From: Psychrosphaera sp. F3M07
GTDB lineage: Bacteria; Pseudomonadota; Gammaproteobacteria; Enterobacterales; Alteromonadaceae
Direction: 5' to 3'
DNA length: 64,000 bases
Assembly (NCBI RefSeq): GCF_018860345.1
Contig: NZ_JAHKPJ010000012.1
Location: 202,036-266,035 of the forward strand
Below the pieces are notes generated by a model. The model was not told the origin of the DNA. It ran no database searches and saw only the letters and a program-made list of their open reading frames with translations. The position numbers and the translations under genes are program-made. Of this stretch, positions 31,546-39,358 are shown in pieces (positions within the stretch are counted from its first letter, which is position 1; each line of letters begins with the position of its first letter).

Positions 31546-32340
31546 TTAAAGCCCGGTGTTAGCAGAAACCAAAACTGGTGCAGGGATTGGCAATGTTAAT
31601 AAGTCTGGTGCCAATTGTTTTTTCGCCATACGTAAGCCTTTAGTAATGTGCATACGATAATCAGGGCTTAGTGCTTGAAATGACTTTTGTTCGTTATCCC
31701 AACGACCAATTAATGAGCCGTCACGACTTAAATACATAAGTGCTACACGACCAATACGTAAAAAGTCGACGTCGCGTTCTTGGCCATCTAACTCCAATAA
31801 ACCTGAGTAAGCTTCGATACTGCGGCCATAATCAACTTCAACTTGGTAAGCTTCCATCACACGTCTGAATTTTTCAGATACTGCAATGTCGGCTTTATCC
31901 ATCATGGTTTTTAGTGACGTTAAACGTTCTTGACGTTCTGTAGGTAAAAATGGCACATCAAGCGCAACAAAACTTTCTAAGCCATCAATCATGCGTAACA
32001 TTAACGGCGTGATTTGACGCTCAATCACCGACACTTGATCTATGTCTTTATTAAGCTGTTCCATCTCTTCAATTTGGCTATTGATTTGTTTTTGAATCTG
32101 GCCGTTATAAATATCTAAACCTGCCGTTTCTTTTTCCATCGCTCTAAATTGCATTAACTTTTCTTGGACTTGCTCTGCAATTTTGTCGATTTTCTGTTGC
32201 GAACTGGCCGCTGAATTGGTTATTTCTGAACTTGCTGAAATTACTTTTTGAATCGCAGCTGAATGTACAGGTAAAGCGCTAACGCCCATAAGTACAGTGG
32301 CAACCGCAGTTGATAATGCTTTTTTAGATATAGTTTTCAT
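31546..32340 (-). CDS. DUF3450 periplasmic protein, first gene of TonB operon
   Basis: A 264-residue secreted protein: a signal peptide (about 1-27, cleavage near VHSAA), then an extended coiled coil (about 30-115, many Q/E/K heptads such as QKIDKIAEQVQEKLMQFRAM) and a globular end (GRVALMYLSRDGSLIGRWD). DUF3450 proteins regularly lead the TonB2-type cluster; the role is probably structural, in the periplasm, but is not established. A run of PhoB-like repeats lies 44-83 bp upstream of its ATG, which should make the whole six-gene operon phosphate-responsive. Confidence 0.9.
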   Translation of the reverse strand: MKTISKKALSTAVATVLMGVSALPVHSAAIQKVISASSEITNSAASSQQKIDKIAEQVQEKLMQFRAMEKETAGLDIYNGQIQKQINSQIEEMEQLNKDIDQVSVIERQITPLMLRMIDGLESFVALDVPFLPTERQERLTSLKTMMDKADIAVSEKFRRVMEAYQVEVDYGRSIEAYSGLLELDGQERDVDFLRIGRVALMYLSRDGSLIGRWDNEQKSFQALSPDYRMHITKGLRMAKKQLAPDLLTLPIPAPVLVSANTGL

Positions 32341-32367
32341 GTATTCACCCCATAAGTTAATGAGGTG

Positions 32368-32423
32368 ATAGTAGAGGATGAATGTGACAATACCGTTTCG
32401 GTTAAATGTCAGTTTAATGACAA
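32368..32423 (-). promoter_or_regulatory. PhoB-box array and promoter of the TonB operon
   Basis: On the minus strand, 7-bp units TTGTCAT, CTGACAT, CCGAAAC and TTGTCAC start every 11 bp (32423 down to 32384) with 4-bp spacers TAAA, TTAA and GGTA. The PhoB consensus is CTGTCAT-AWAW-CTGTMAY. Ten bp after the last unit is TACTAT (32373-32368), a -10-like hexamer, matching the usual Pho promoter spacing. The third unit is poor. Confidence 0.7.
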
Positions 32424-32478
32424 TGTAATAATTGTTTAAATTAGACTTATTAATGGGCGATTAATAAGTCTAATTGGG

Positions 32479-34422
32479 TTATTTAATGGTAAAGGTTTGT
32501 GAAATTAGTTGGCCCTGTTCTGCCACAGAACCTTGAACGGTAATCGCCTGTTGGCGAGCATTTTCCACCATAATATCAACTTGTTGCATTAGGCTAGCGA
32601 AGGTCTCAAAATCACTTTGTTGCTCCTTCGCACACTGCATGGTTTGCAAAGACACATCTGATGATTTTACCGCTTTTTGTTCTACCAAGTTGGTTGTATC
32701 AATTAACGCGGTAGCGAGCACGGTTTGTTGCTCAGCCGCAGATGAAATCTGACTGATATTTGATTGTAATAATCCACTAAAATTATTTAACTGATCCAGT
32801 ATTTGGCTAGTATCAAACAAAGAATCCTGAGTTTTAATTGCCAGCTTACGTACTTCGTCAGCCACAACTGCAAAACCTCGGCCATGCACTCCTGCCCTTG
32901 CTGATTCAATTGCAGCATTTAATGCTAACAAGTTAGTTTGATCAGCAATCGCCTTTAATACATCCATCACTTGTTGAACTTTATCTACGCTAGTGACCAA
33001 CTCTTCTAAGGTGCCACTGCTTAAGTTAATTTTATTGACCGTTTCCAGATTAGCTTGCTGCATTCGGTTTGCACCTTCACGCCCAGAAACCATAGCTTGT
33101 ACTGTTTGATTGGCATTTTCTTGTACTTCACCCGCTAAAGTATTTAGCTGCTGATTTATTTGTGACAAATTAGATAATACATCTTGTGCTTGTTGCACTT
33201 GTTGCTGGGTATTAACTGTCGCATTTGAGATCTGTTGTGTTTCATCTTCTAACGAGTTTAACGCCTGAGAAACTATGTTCATTTGTTGCGACTTTTTATC
33301 ATTGTCGCGTTCAGCGTTATCTAATAATTGATTAAAAAATCGAGCGATCTCACCAAACTCGGTACTGGCTTTATCATCAATACGTTCAATAGAACCTGCC
33401 GTTACTAAATTATGGAACGCGTCACGTAAATATCGTAATGGCGTTAACACCAACCTATACATCACTAAGTAATTCATCGCTGAACCAATTAAGAACAATA
33501 CCAACATAGAGGCTATAATCACCGCCACCTGTGAATACGTTTGATCTCGACTTTCAAAAACCGCCTGTTCAACGTCATTGGCTAATAACTCTAAACGGTC
33601 AATGTCTTGTTTTATTTCAGCAAGGGACGCCGTTTGTTGTTCGATGATGATTGTTGTGTTGGCTAATTCTTTTGGATAACGGTTTAATAAACTTTGCAGT
33701 TCAGATATTAAGTCTTCGCCTTTATCTGTTTTTTCTTCCTCTTCATCCATAAACAAACCAAAGTCATCTTCATCCGTTTCTGCAAACACACCTAGTAGCG
33801 GCAAAGATTCTATTTTAGCAGCTAGCTCCTTAGTGTCAGATAATATGTTCATCAAGCTTTGTTTTGTTGACTCTGACTGAGCACGCATAAAGCTCTGACG
33901 TGTATTGGTCAGATCGTATAATTGATATAGGAGTTTTGAAGCGTGACTTAAATATTGTTTAGCGGCAAATTCATTATTAGTGGCCCCTTCTTCCGCATAA
34001 CTCACTAAACTGTCAATGCTATCTAATAAGTTACGTTCAGCGTTTTCTAATAACGCTTGTTCATTACCACTTAATTTACCCAAAGCTCGGTATTTACCCG
34101 ACATTTTTAGTTTGAGGCTTTTGAGTTCATCATTGAGGTTTGAGCTAATTTGTTTGTCTATATTAGCTTCAGCCAACGCATTAAGAATATTATCTACTTG
34201 TGTTTCAGCATCACTTAATTTTAATGCATTCCCTGTGACTAGATAACTTTGTACATCTCGGTAAAGTTTAACCGTAATAGCGTGATAGATGGTTCTGTAT
34301 TTTGCATAAACTCGATCGGAGTCGGTTAGTTTGATATTGGCCCATACCGTGGAAAGTGTCATCAATACGACTGCAGCTAAAATCCCTATCGAGGTAACTT
34401 TAACTAAACTTGAAATTCTCAT
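32479..34422 (-). CDS. Methyl-accepting chemotaxis protein under Pho-type promoter
   Basis: A 647-residue chemoreceptor. The first membrane helix (about 9-28), a helical periplasmic domain (about 30-298) with no Cache-type motif, a second helix (about 299-322), HAMP, and a signalling domain with the conserved tip ([20 protein letters not shown], then [20 protein letters not shown]). The periplasmic domain has an unusual acidic loop near residues 213-235 ([16 protein letters not shown]) that could bind metal ions. It sits between the TonB operon and the M20/TonB-receptor genes, and its promoter carries the best two-unit Pho box in the window, so a role in taxis toward phosphate or a phosphorus compound is inferred. 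Confidence 0.9.
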   Translation of the reverse strand: MRISSLVKVTSIGILAAVVLMTLSTVWANIKLTDSDRVYAKYRTIYHAITVKLYRDVQSYLVTGNALKLSDAETQVDNILNALAEANIDKQISSNLNDELKSLKLKMSGKYRALGKLSGNEQALLENAERNLLDSIDSLVSYAEEGATNNEFAAKQYLSHASKLLYQLYDLTNTRQSFMRAQSESTKQSLMNILSDTKELAAKIESLPLLGVFAETDEDDFGLFMDEEEEKTDKGEDLISELQSLLNRYPKELANTTIIIEQQTASLAEIKQDIDRLELLANDVEQAVFESRDQTYSQVAVIIASMLVLFLIGSAMNYLVMYRLVLTPLRYLRDAFHNLVTAGSIERIDDKASTEFGEIARFFNQLLDNAERDNDKKSQQMNIVSQALNSLEDETQQISNATVNTQQQVQQAQDVLSNLSQINQQLNTLAGEVQENANQTVQAMVSGREGANRMQQANLETVNKINLSSGTLEELVTSVDKVQQVMDVLKAIADQTNLLALNAAIESARAGVHGRGFAVVADEVRKLAIKTQDSLFDTSQILDQLNNFSGLLQSNISQISSAAEQQTVLATALIDTTNLVEQKAVKSSDVSLQTMQCAKEQQSDFETFASLMQQVDIMVENARQQAITVQGSVAEQGQLISQTFTIK

Positions 34423-34458
34423 CGTCCATTAATCTTAAGTTGTTTCTAAGTTGAGTTG

Positions 34459-34492
34459 AGTATATTTAAGAAATGTGACTGATTTATGACAA
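34459..34492 (-). promoter_or_regulatory. PhoB box with -10 element upstream of chemoreceptor
   Basis: On the minus strand TTGTCAT-AAAT-CAGTCAC (34492-34475) differs from the PhoB consensus CTGTCAT-AWAW-CTGTMAY at only two bases. After exactly 10 bp comes TATACT (34464-34459), five of six matches to the -10 consensus. The ATG is at 34422. This is the cleanest single Pho promoter here. Confidence 0.75.
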
Positions 34493-34495
34493 TAG

Positions 34496-34527
34496 ACCTA
34501 TGACTGACATTTTTACCAGTCATAGGT
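34496..34527. terminator. Strong stem-loop downstream of the DapE-like gene
   Basis: An 11-bp perfect stem, ACCTATGACTG/CAGTCATAGGT, with a 10-nt loop. It lies 70 bp past the stop of the minus-strand M20 gene and just upstream of the chemoreceptor Pho box. The T-tract is weak on the minus strand (better on plus), so it may terminate poorly or serve another purpose. Confidence 0.5.
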
Positions 34528-34571
34528 TTTCTATGTCGCGGGGACTTGTGAAGTACCATGTTATTGCTTGT

Positions 34572-34615
34572 TGCTATTTGCCTGCCATTCGCCGTGCTAT
34601 TTGCCTGCCATTCGC
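34572..34615. repeat. 21-bp direct repeat, period 23, at the end of the DapE-like gene
   Basis: TGCTATTTGCCTGCCATTCGC occurs at 34572-34592 and again at 34595-34615. The second copy encodes the last codons of the M20 gene (RMAGK and stop); the first lies just downstream of the stop. This looks like a recent tandem duplication. Confidence 0.85.
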
Positions 34616-36003
34616 TGTAGCACTTGAACATACTGATGCGTTAAATCAAGTAAGTCTTTTTCTGTTACGTATTCATTTACTTGATGCACACTATGACTTG
34701 GTAATCCAAGCTCAATCACCTGACAACCGCTTTTAGCGATAAAACGACCACCAGAAGTGCCACCAGCGGTAGACAAACGTGGAAAACGTTTAGTGACATC
34801 AAAGATTGCTTGTTCAACTTCCGCCACTAAATCAATGTCTATTGGTAAGGTAACTGTGGTTCGACTTTTACCTTCCCCTACACCTACTTCCGTAAATTCA
34901 TTATTGGCCAAATGGCTGCCATTTATATTTTGTCCGTCTGATATACTTTGACCGACTAAACCGTCAAGGGAAGTACTCACAACATCAGAGTCGTTCATGC
35001 TATTAGCGGTTTCTCCCGATGTATAATAAGGCTCACAAGCACGATACCATCGAATAGAAATATCATTAGTTAATTGCTTTAACTGTACCAATCCATTAAC
35101 AATTCGTTGTTTAATATTGGCTTCCGTTTCTTTATGACTATAACGGATATTAAACGTTAAACGACACTCTCCTGGTATTACATTATCGCCAGCGTCACAG
35201 GTTTGTATTCCGGTAATTTCTAAGTGACTGCCTGGAAAATCATCACTACCTTGATCCCAAGACTGCTGAGTTAACCATTTACCCATCACGACTGCAGTAT
35301 GGGATGCATTTTTAGCGTTTTGTGGAAACGCAACGTGTCCATGTTTACCAATAATGGTGATTTCAGCAGAGATAGAACCTCTACGGCCAATTTTTAATAC
35401 ATCACCTGATTGTTCAACACTTGTTGGCTCACCCACTATGCAATAATGCGGTAACTCTTGAGTTTGAGCTAAACGAGACACTATTTCTTTGGTGCCGTAT
35501 TCTGCATCACCTAATTCATCACTGGTGATCAAAAAATAAAAGGTAAATTTGTCTAAATCTAATGATGACAAAACGTGTTCAAAAGCCGTTAACATTGAGG
35601 CTACAGCCCCTTTCATATCGGCAATGCCACGACCTATAAACTTGTCATCTTGTATGGCTAATGAAAAAGGTTCTGTATGCCATAAGTCTACATTAAGGGC
35701 AGGTACCACATCGGTATGACCGCAAAATGCAATCCTAGTTGAGCCTGATCCAATTTTAGCTATAAGGTTACTGACGCCCTCCACTTCGAAGTCATCAACA
35801 GACATGCCTAAACTTTTGAAATAACGTTTTAAGTATTGTTGGCAACCGGCATCATTAGGTGTGGTCGACGGTCTATGCAAAAGTTGAGTTAAATGCACTT
35901 TAATCGCATCAATATCAACTTGATTGATAGATGTATTTAAGCCCATTGTTGAGACGGGTGAAGGGTTAATTTGAGATCTCATCTTTGTATTTCCAACTTG
36001 CAT
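34597..36003 (-). CDS. DapE-like M20 metallopeptidase family protein, divergent
   Basis: A 468-residue homologue of succinyl-diaminopimelate desuccinylase. Present: H in FCGHTDVVP, D in RGIADMKGA, E in VGEPTS, GHVAFP, and H in SHSVHQVNE. Unusual: the double glutamate of DapE (TSDEE, general base plus metal ligand) reads TSDEL, so the metal ligand corresponding to E135 of H. influenzae DapE is lost; GGTSDGRF reads GGTSGGRF; and about 55 polar residues are inserted between EPYYTSGE and DLVAEVEQ near the C-terminus. It is therefore about 90 residues longer than usual. It may be inactive or act on another substrate. The gene has its own Pho-like array. The true start may be a few codons later (ATG 35982 or 35946). 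Confidence 0.8.
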   Translation of the reverse strand: MQVGNTKMRSQINPSPVSTMGLNTSINQVDIDAIKVHLTQLLHRPSTTPNDAGCQQYLKRYFKSLGMSVDDFEVEGVSNLIAKIGSGSTRIAFCGHTDVVPALNVDLWHTEPFSLAIQDDKFIGRGIADMKGAVASMLTAFEHVLSSLDLDKFTFYFLITSDELGDAEYGTKEIVSRLAQTQELPHYCIVGEPTSVEQSGDVLKIGRRGSISAEITIIGKHGHVAFPQNAKNASHTAVVMGKWLTQQSWDQGSDDFPGSHLEITGIQTCDAGDNVIPGECRLTFNIRYSHKETEANIKQRIVNGLVQLKQLTNDISIRWYRACEPYYTSGETANSMNDSDVVSTSLDGLVGQSISDGQNINGSHLANNEFTEVGVGEGKSRTTVTLPIDIDLVAEVEQAIFDVTKRFPRLSTAGGTSGGRFIAKSGCQVIELGLPSHSVHQVNEYVTEKDLLDLTHQYVQVLQRMAGK

Positions 36004-36075
36004 AAATTGCCGCTTATTTGTTAGTTACATCACTGTTTACAATGAAGTATTTAATAGTTCAAACATGTTAATAAG

Positions 36076-36115
36076 GTGACAATATTGTTAATTATTAATG
36101 ACTGAACCGTGACAG
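36076..36115 (-). promoter_or_regulatory. PhoB-like repeat array upstream of DapE-like gene
   Basis: Minus-strand units CTGTCAC, CAGTCAT, AATTAAC and TTGTCAC start every 11 bp (36115 down to 36076) with spacers GGTT, TAAT and AATA. Three of four resemble the PhoB half-site. Unlike the other four arrays, no convincing -10 hexamer is seen 10 bp after the last unit. The ATG lies 73 bp downstream. Confidence 0.6.
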
Positions 36116-36132
36116 TTTTAAGAATAAATGGA

Positions 36133-36153
36133 CAAGGGATGTCAAATCCCTTG
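36133..36153. terminator. Stem-loop beyond the TonB-dependent receptor gene
   Basis: CAAGGGAT (36133-36140) pairs with ATCCCTTG (36146-36153) over a 5-nt loop. It lies 40 bp after the receptor stop on the minus strand and could end that transcript, although the T-rich run is on the plus-strand side. Confidence 0.45.
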
Positions 36154-36165
36154 CCGTTTTTATCT

Positions 36166-36194
36166 TTGTCTTAGTTTTGTCTTAGTTCTGTCTT
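36166..36194. repeat. Three 11-bp tandem repeats at the receptor 3' end
   Basis: Plus-strand units TTGTCTT, TTGTCTT and CTGTCTT begin at 36166, 36177 and 36188, separated by AGTT each time. The last unit runs into the stop codon of the receptor gene. The period and unit resemble the nearby PhoB arrays but in the opposite orientation to the downstream M20 gene. Confidence 0.75.
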
Positions 36195-38883
36195 AAAATT
36201 CCATTTTATAGCTAACGCTAAAGCCAATGCCTTTGGTGGTTGAACGTAATAGTTCATCGTCAAAGGTGATCTCTTTTTGCTCGTCTAAAATATTAGTGAG
36301 CTTAAATTTAATCTGGCTAGAGAACGTAGGGAAATAAGTGTAATTCACATCTAATGAGTGAAACGGCTGTTCCATTGCATCTTCAAAACCATCAATACCA
36401 GCGATGATCACTCGCTCACCAAATACGTTGTAAACCACGGTAGCTAAATGTTCACCATTTGGTGAGTCATAACCAAGTTGTAAATTAACCACATATTCTG
36501 AATGACCTGTTAAACGACGCTCAAGGTTAGTGATTGAGGTAGATACACCGGTTTGGTCAACAATATTTTGTCTATCCAATGTGATTTTTGAATCACTTAA
36601 AGTTAAGTTTCCTGACATAAATGAGTTTTGTGCAAATTCACCTAATGCCCCTTTTAACATATTAAGATCTTGTAAAAACTCAAACTCAATCCCAGTTACG
36701 GTTGCCTCTTCACCATTGGCAATACGGATAAGAGGTGGCCCATCTTGCGCAGGTGATTGCACCGCTTCTATTGGGTTATCTAACGATTTAGTAAACACCC
36801 CAACCGATATATTATTACCCGCTGGCATATACCACTCCCAACGTAAATCTAAGTTGGTCATATCTGTGGTTTTTAACCCTGGTGTGCCTTGCACTGGATA
36901 TTCAGTTAATGGGTCAATATAGGTTGCAGCCGTGATCTCTCTTAAATCTGGGCGTACGACCGTTTGTCCAAAACTGGCTCTGAATTGCATTTCATCATTT
37001 AACAAATACGTTAACGCCAATGATGGGTACACACCGTCTTCACTGAAAGTTAGCTCTTCGACACTGGCTTGATCGTTGGTTAAGTCAACTTCACCGGTAA
37101 ACGGATTATAAGGTAAAGCGGTTTGACTAAAGTCTTCGAAACGCGCCCCGCCCGAAATACGATACTTATTATTAATAAAGAAATCAGCTTCAAGATAATA
37201 CGCATCTATGCTTTGTTCTGCGGTATATAAATCTCCCGCAATGGTGGTGTCGTTTAACACTGAACGGTATAGGTTCGCATCCGCTAATTTGTCGTTAGAT
37301 AATACTTGATTAAGATCGTTACCGTCTAAATCAAATCCACTTGGTAATGCTCGAGTATCTAAATCAAATCGACGGTTATCTGCTGAACGGGTTTTGTCCA
37401 CCATGCTCGCGCCTACTTTGAATTCCATTTCTAAACCAGATAAGTAAATAGGCAAAGACGCATTAAAAGAAAAATGCTCTACGTTATCCACTAAGTCTTG
37501 GAAATTAAAACGAGCTGCGGTACGGCCAAGTCTTACCGAAGATTCAGTTTCTGGATCGTAAATACCATCTTCATTTCTATCAGATACAACGTAGCTTGTT
37601 TCTAAACCACTCGGTGCATAACGGTTAGATTCAGAGTCAGAGTAAATCCAATCTAGTCCTAACAAATTTAACGCGGCAAACGTATGTTGACCACTTAACT
37701 GTAAAGCGGTTAATGAGCGCTCTTCGTACGTCACTTCTTTACTGTTTATGATGGCGTTATTTTCTGATGGTGAGACATTGCTTGAGCGGCCAAATTTATT
37801 TTTGGCTTTATCTTCTGTGTCATTTAATACGATGTAATTTAGGTTTAGCTCATGGGCTTTGTTGTAATTTGCCCCTAAGTTGATCATATAAGAAGTTTTA
37901 ACCATTTGGCTGGTTGTTGTTACATCGTCATATCCACGCACAAACGTGTATTGTTTACCTTCATCCGTATCAACCGAACTCCACTGCTCTAATTGATACT
38001 CTTCTGCAACCTGCCATGAGTTGTCATAAGCAAACGTTGTTAAAAATCCATACTCTAAGTCGCCCGCGTCAAAAACATCACCATAGGCGATATCAAAACC
38101 AACATTAGGGTTAATACTGGAAGTTTTCGGTGTTAAGTCGCGATTTAAGTCAAGCAAACCTTGCAAGCTGTCTTCTGCCGATATGTAATCTAATGATTGT
38201 GATACCTCACCCAAAGGAGACCAATATTGACTTATCGAAGCAGGTGCATCTCTAGTGCCATCGTCTTTACCCATCCAGTCAGTATCACTGCCCGTTGTGG
38301 TTAATCCATCATCGAAGTTATTACTATTGCCACCAATTTTACCGCTGAAGTTAAATACTCGACTATCTGGAATGCTCTTTAATCGAATATCCACATTACC
38401 ACCACCAAAAGCGGCAGGCATTGACGGTGAATATGATTTTTGTACTGCAAGTCCTTCAATGATCTCTGCTGGGAATAAATCCAAAGGGATAACAGAGCGT
38501 GTTGGGTCTGGGCTTGGTACCGCTGCGCCATTTAATTGTGTTGATGAATAACGTTCACCTAAACCTCGTACGTAAATAAACTTACCATCCACCAAGGTTA
38601 AACCAGTCACACGACGTAAAGCGGCGGCAGCATCACCATCACCAGAACGTGAGATTTGCTCAGCACCCATAATGTCGGCCACAAAAGCTTGATTTCTTCT
38701 TTCTTCAATAACCGCGGCTGCGCTACCTTTTAAGCGAGTGCCTGTGGCGACCACTTCTTCAATATAATCTTCAGTTTCTGCTTTTTTATCATCTTCTGCT
38801 GCAAACAACGAAACCGGCATTAATGTAGAAATAATCGCAAGTGTCATTGTTGAGAGTTTAAATATTGGTGACGATTGGCTCAT
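36193..38883 (-). CDS. TonB-dependent outer-membrane receptor
   Basis: An 896-residue receptor: a signal peptide (about 1-29, cleavage near LFAAED), a candidate TonB box (EEVVATG, about 43-49), a plug domain (about 50-170, with VRGLGERYSSTQLNGAAVPS) and a 22-strand-type barrel ending in the outer-membrane signature F (YKMEF). No FecA-type N-terminal signalling domain is present. The substrate cannot be read from the sequence, but the upstream Pho array makes a phosphorus compound more likely than iron. It is flanked by the DapE-like gene and by a surface lipoprotein gene, and the TonB machinery is encoded 4 kb downstream. Confidence 0.93.
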   Translation of the reverse strand: MSQSSPIFKLSTMTLAIISTLMPVSLFAAEDDKKAETEDYIEEVVATGTRLKGSAAAVIEERRNQAFVADIMGAEQISRSGDGDAAAALRRVTGLTLVDGKFIYVRGLGERYSSTQLNGAAVPSPDPTRSVIPLDLFPAEIIEGLAVQKSYSPSMPAAFGGGNVDIRLKSIPDSRVFNFSGKIGGNSNNFDDGLTTTGSDTDWMGKDDGTRDAPASISQYWSPLGEVSQSLDYISAEDSLQGLLDLNRDLTPKTSSINPNVGFDIAYGDVFDAGDLEYGFLTTFAYDNSWQVAEEYQLEQWSSVDTDEGKQYTFVRGYDDVTTTSQMVKTSYMINLGANYNKAHELNLNYIVLNDTEDKAKNKFGRSSNVSPSENNAIINSKEVTYEERSLTALQLSGQHTFAALNLLGLDWIYSDSESNRYAPSGLETSYVVSDRNEDGIYDPETESSVRLGRTAARFNFQDLVDNVEHFSFNASLPIYLSGLEMEFKVGASMVDKTRSADNRRFDLDTRALPSGFDLDGNDLNQVLSNDKLADANLYRSVLNDTTIAGDLYTAEQSIDAYYLEADFFINNKYRISGGARFEDFSQTALPYNPFTGEVDLTNDQASVEELTFSEDGVYPSLALTYLLNDEMQFRASFGQTVVRPDLREITAATYIDPLTEYPVQGTPGLKTTDMTNLDLRWEWYMPAGNNISVGVFTKSLDNPIEAVQSPAQDGPPLIRIANGEEATVTGIEFEFLQDLNMLKGALGEFAQNSFMSGNLTLSDSKITLDRQNIVDQTGVSTSITNLERRLTGHSEYVVNLQLGYDSPNGEHLATVVYNVFGERVIIAGIDGFEDAMEQPFHSLDVNYTYFPTFSSQIKFKLTNILDEQKEITFDDELLRSTTKGIGFSVSYKMEF

Positions 38884-38928
38884 TGGTTACTCCTGAGTCA
38901 TCAGTAATGTATTAATAATTTTGATGAC

Positions 38929-38984
38929 ATATTAGGGGTGGTGTGTGACAGTTTTATTAACCAATAATTACAACTTTATGACAA
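38929..38984 (-). promoter_or_regulatory. PhoB-box array and promoter of the TonB-dependent receptor
   Basis: Minus-strand units TTGTCAT, TTGTAAT, GGTTAAT and CTGTCAC start every 11 bp (38984 down to 38945), with spacers AAAG, TATT and AAAA. The first pair is close to the PhoB consensus. Ten bp after the last unit is TAATAT (38934-38929), a -10-like hexamer. The receptor ATG is at 38883. Confidence 0.72.
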
Positions 38985-39263
38985 AGTATTTTATCTCTAT
39001 TTTTAGCATTATTGTTAATCCCCTTTACGTTCACTTGCTTACTAACCTATTGATTTTTAATTTACTTTGGGCAAAAAAAAGCCGCAAAAAATATATTGCG
39101 GCGAGTACAACAGGACGTCGGAAAAACATGAAAAATTATATTAAAACCAGAGGAGCTTTAATACGGGATTAGAATAAGTGTTTAATATTTCAAACAGATG
39201 TCACAAGTGATTATTTTTCAATTTATATATTTATTTTTCTATAGCTTTAGATAAGTTTTAAAC

Positions 39264-39297
39264 ATAAAAAAAACCAGTTACTAGGTAACTGGTTTAG
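39264..39297 (-). terminator. Intrinsic terminator of the beta-helix lipoprotein gene
   Basis: The stem AACCAGTTAC/GTAACTGGTT (39272-39281 and 39285-39294) with a 3-nt loop is followed, on the minus strand, by a run of T. It lies about 65 bp past the stop codon at 39359 and is a clear rho-independent terminator. Confidence 0.88.
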
Positions 39298-39358
39298 TTA
39301 TTAACTTAAGTGGTTAAGTAAGCGTTATTCGCTAGCACCTAACTCTTAAAGTTTGGGG

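Larger units (their letters stand above)
38884..39358. other. 475-bp gap between lipoprotein gene and receptor gene
   Basis: Contains the receptor promoter with its Pho array (38929-38984) and the terminator of the lipoprotein gene (near 39264-39297). A plus-strand open frame at 38945-39172 begins inside the Pho array and has no homology I recognise; I treat it as non-coding. Confidence 0.6.

Noticed and set aside
34446..34631. Minus-strand open frame of 61 codons overlapping the end of the DapE-like gene
   Set aside because: Created by the tandem duplication and overlaps the chemoreceptor promoter; no start signal.
38945..39172. Plus-strand open frame of 75 codons between receptor and lipoprotein genes
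   Set aside because: Starts inside the Pho array of the receptor promoter, has no clear ribosome-binding site and no recognisable family.
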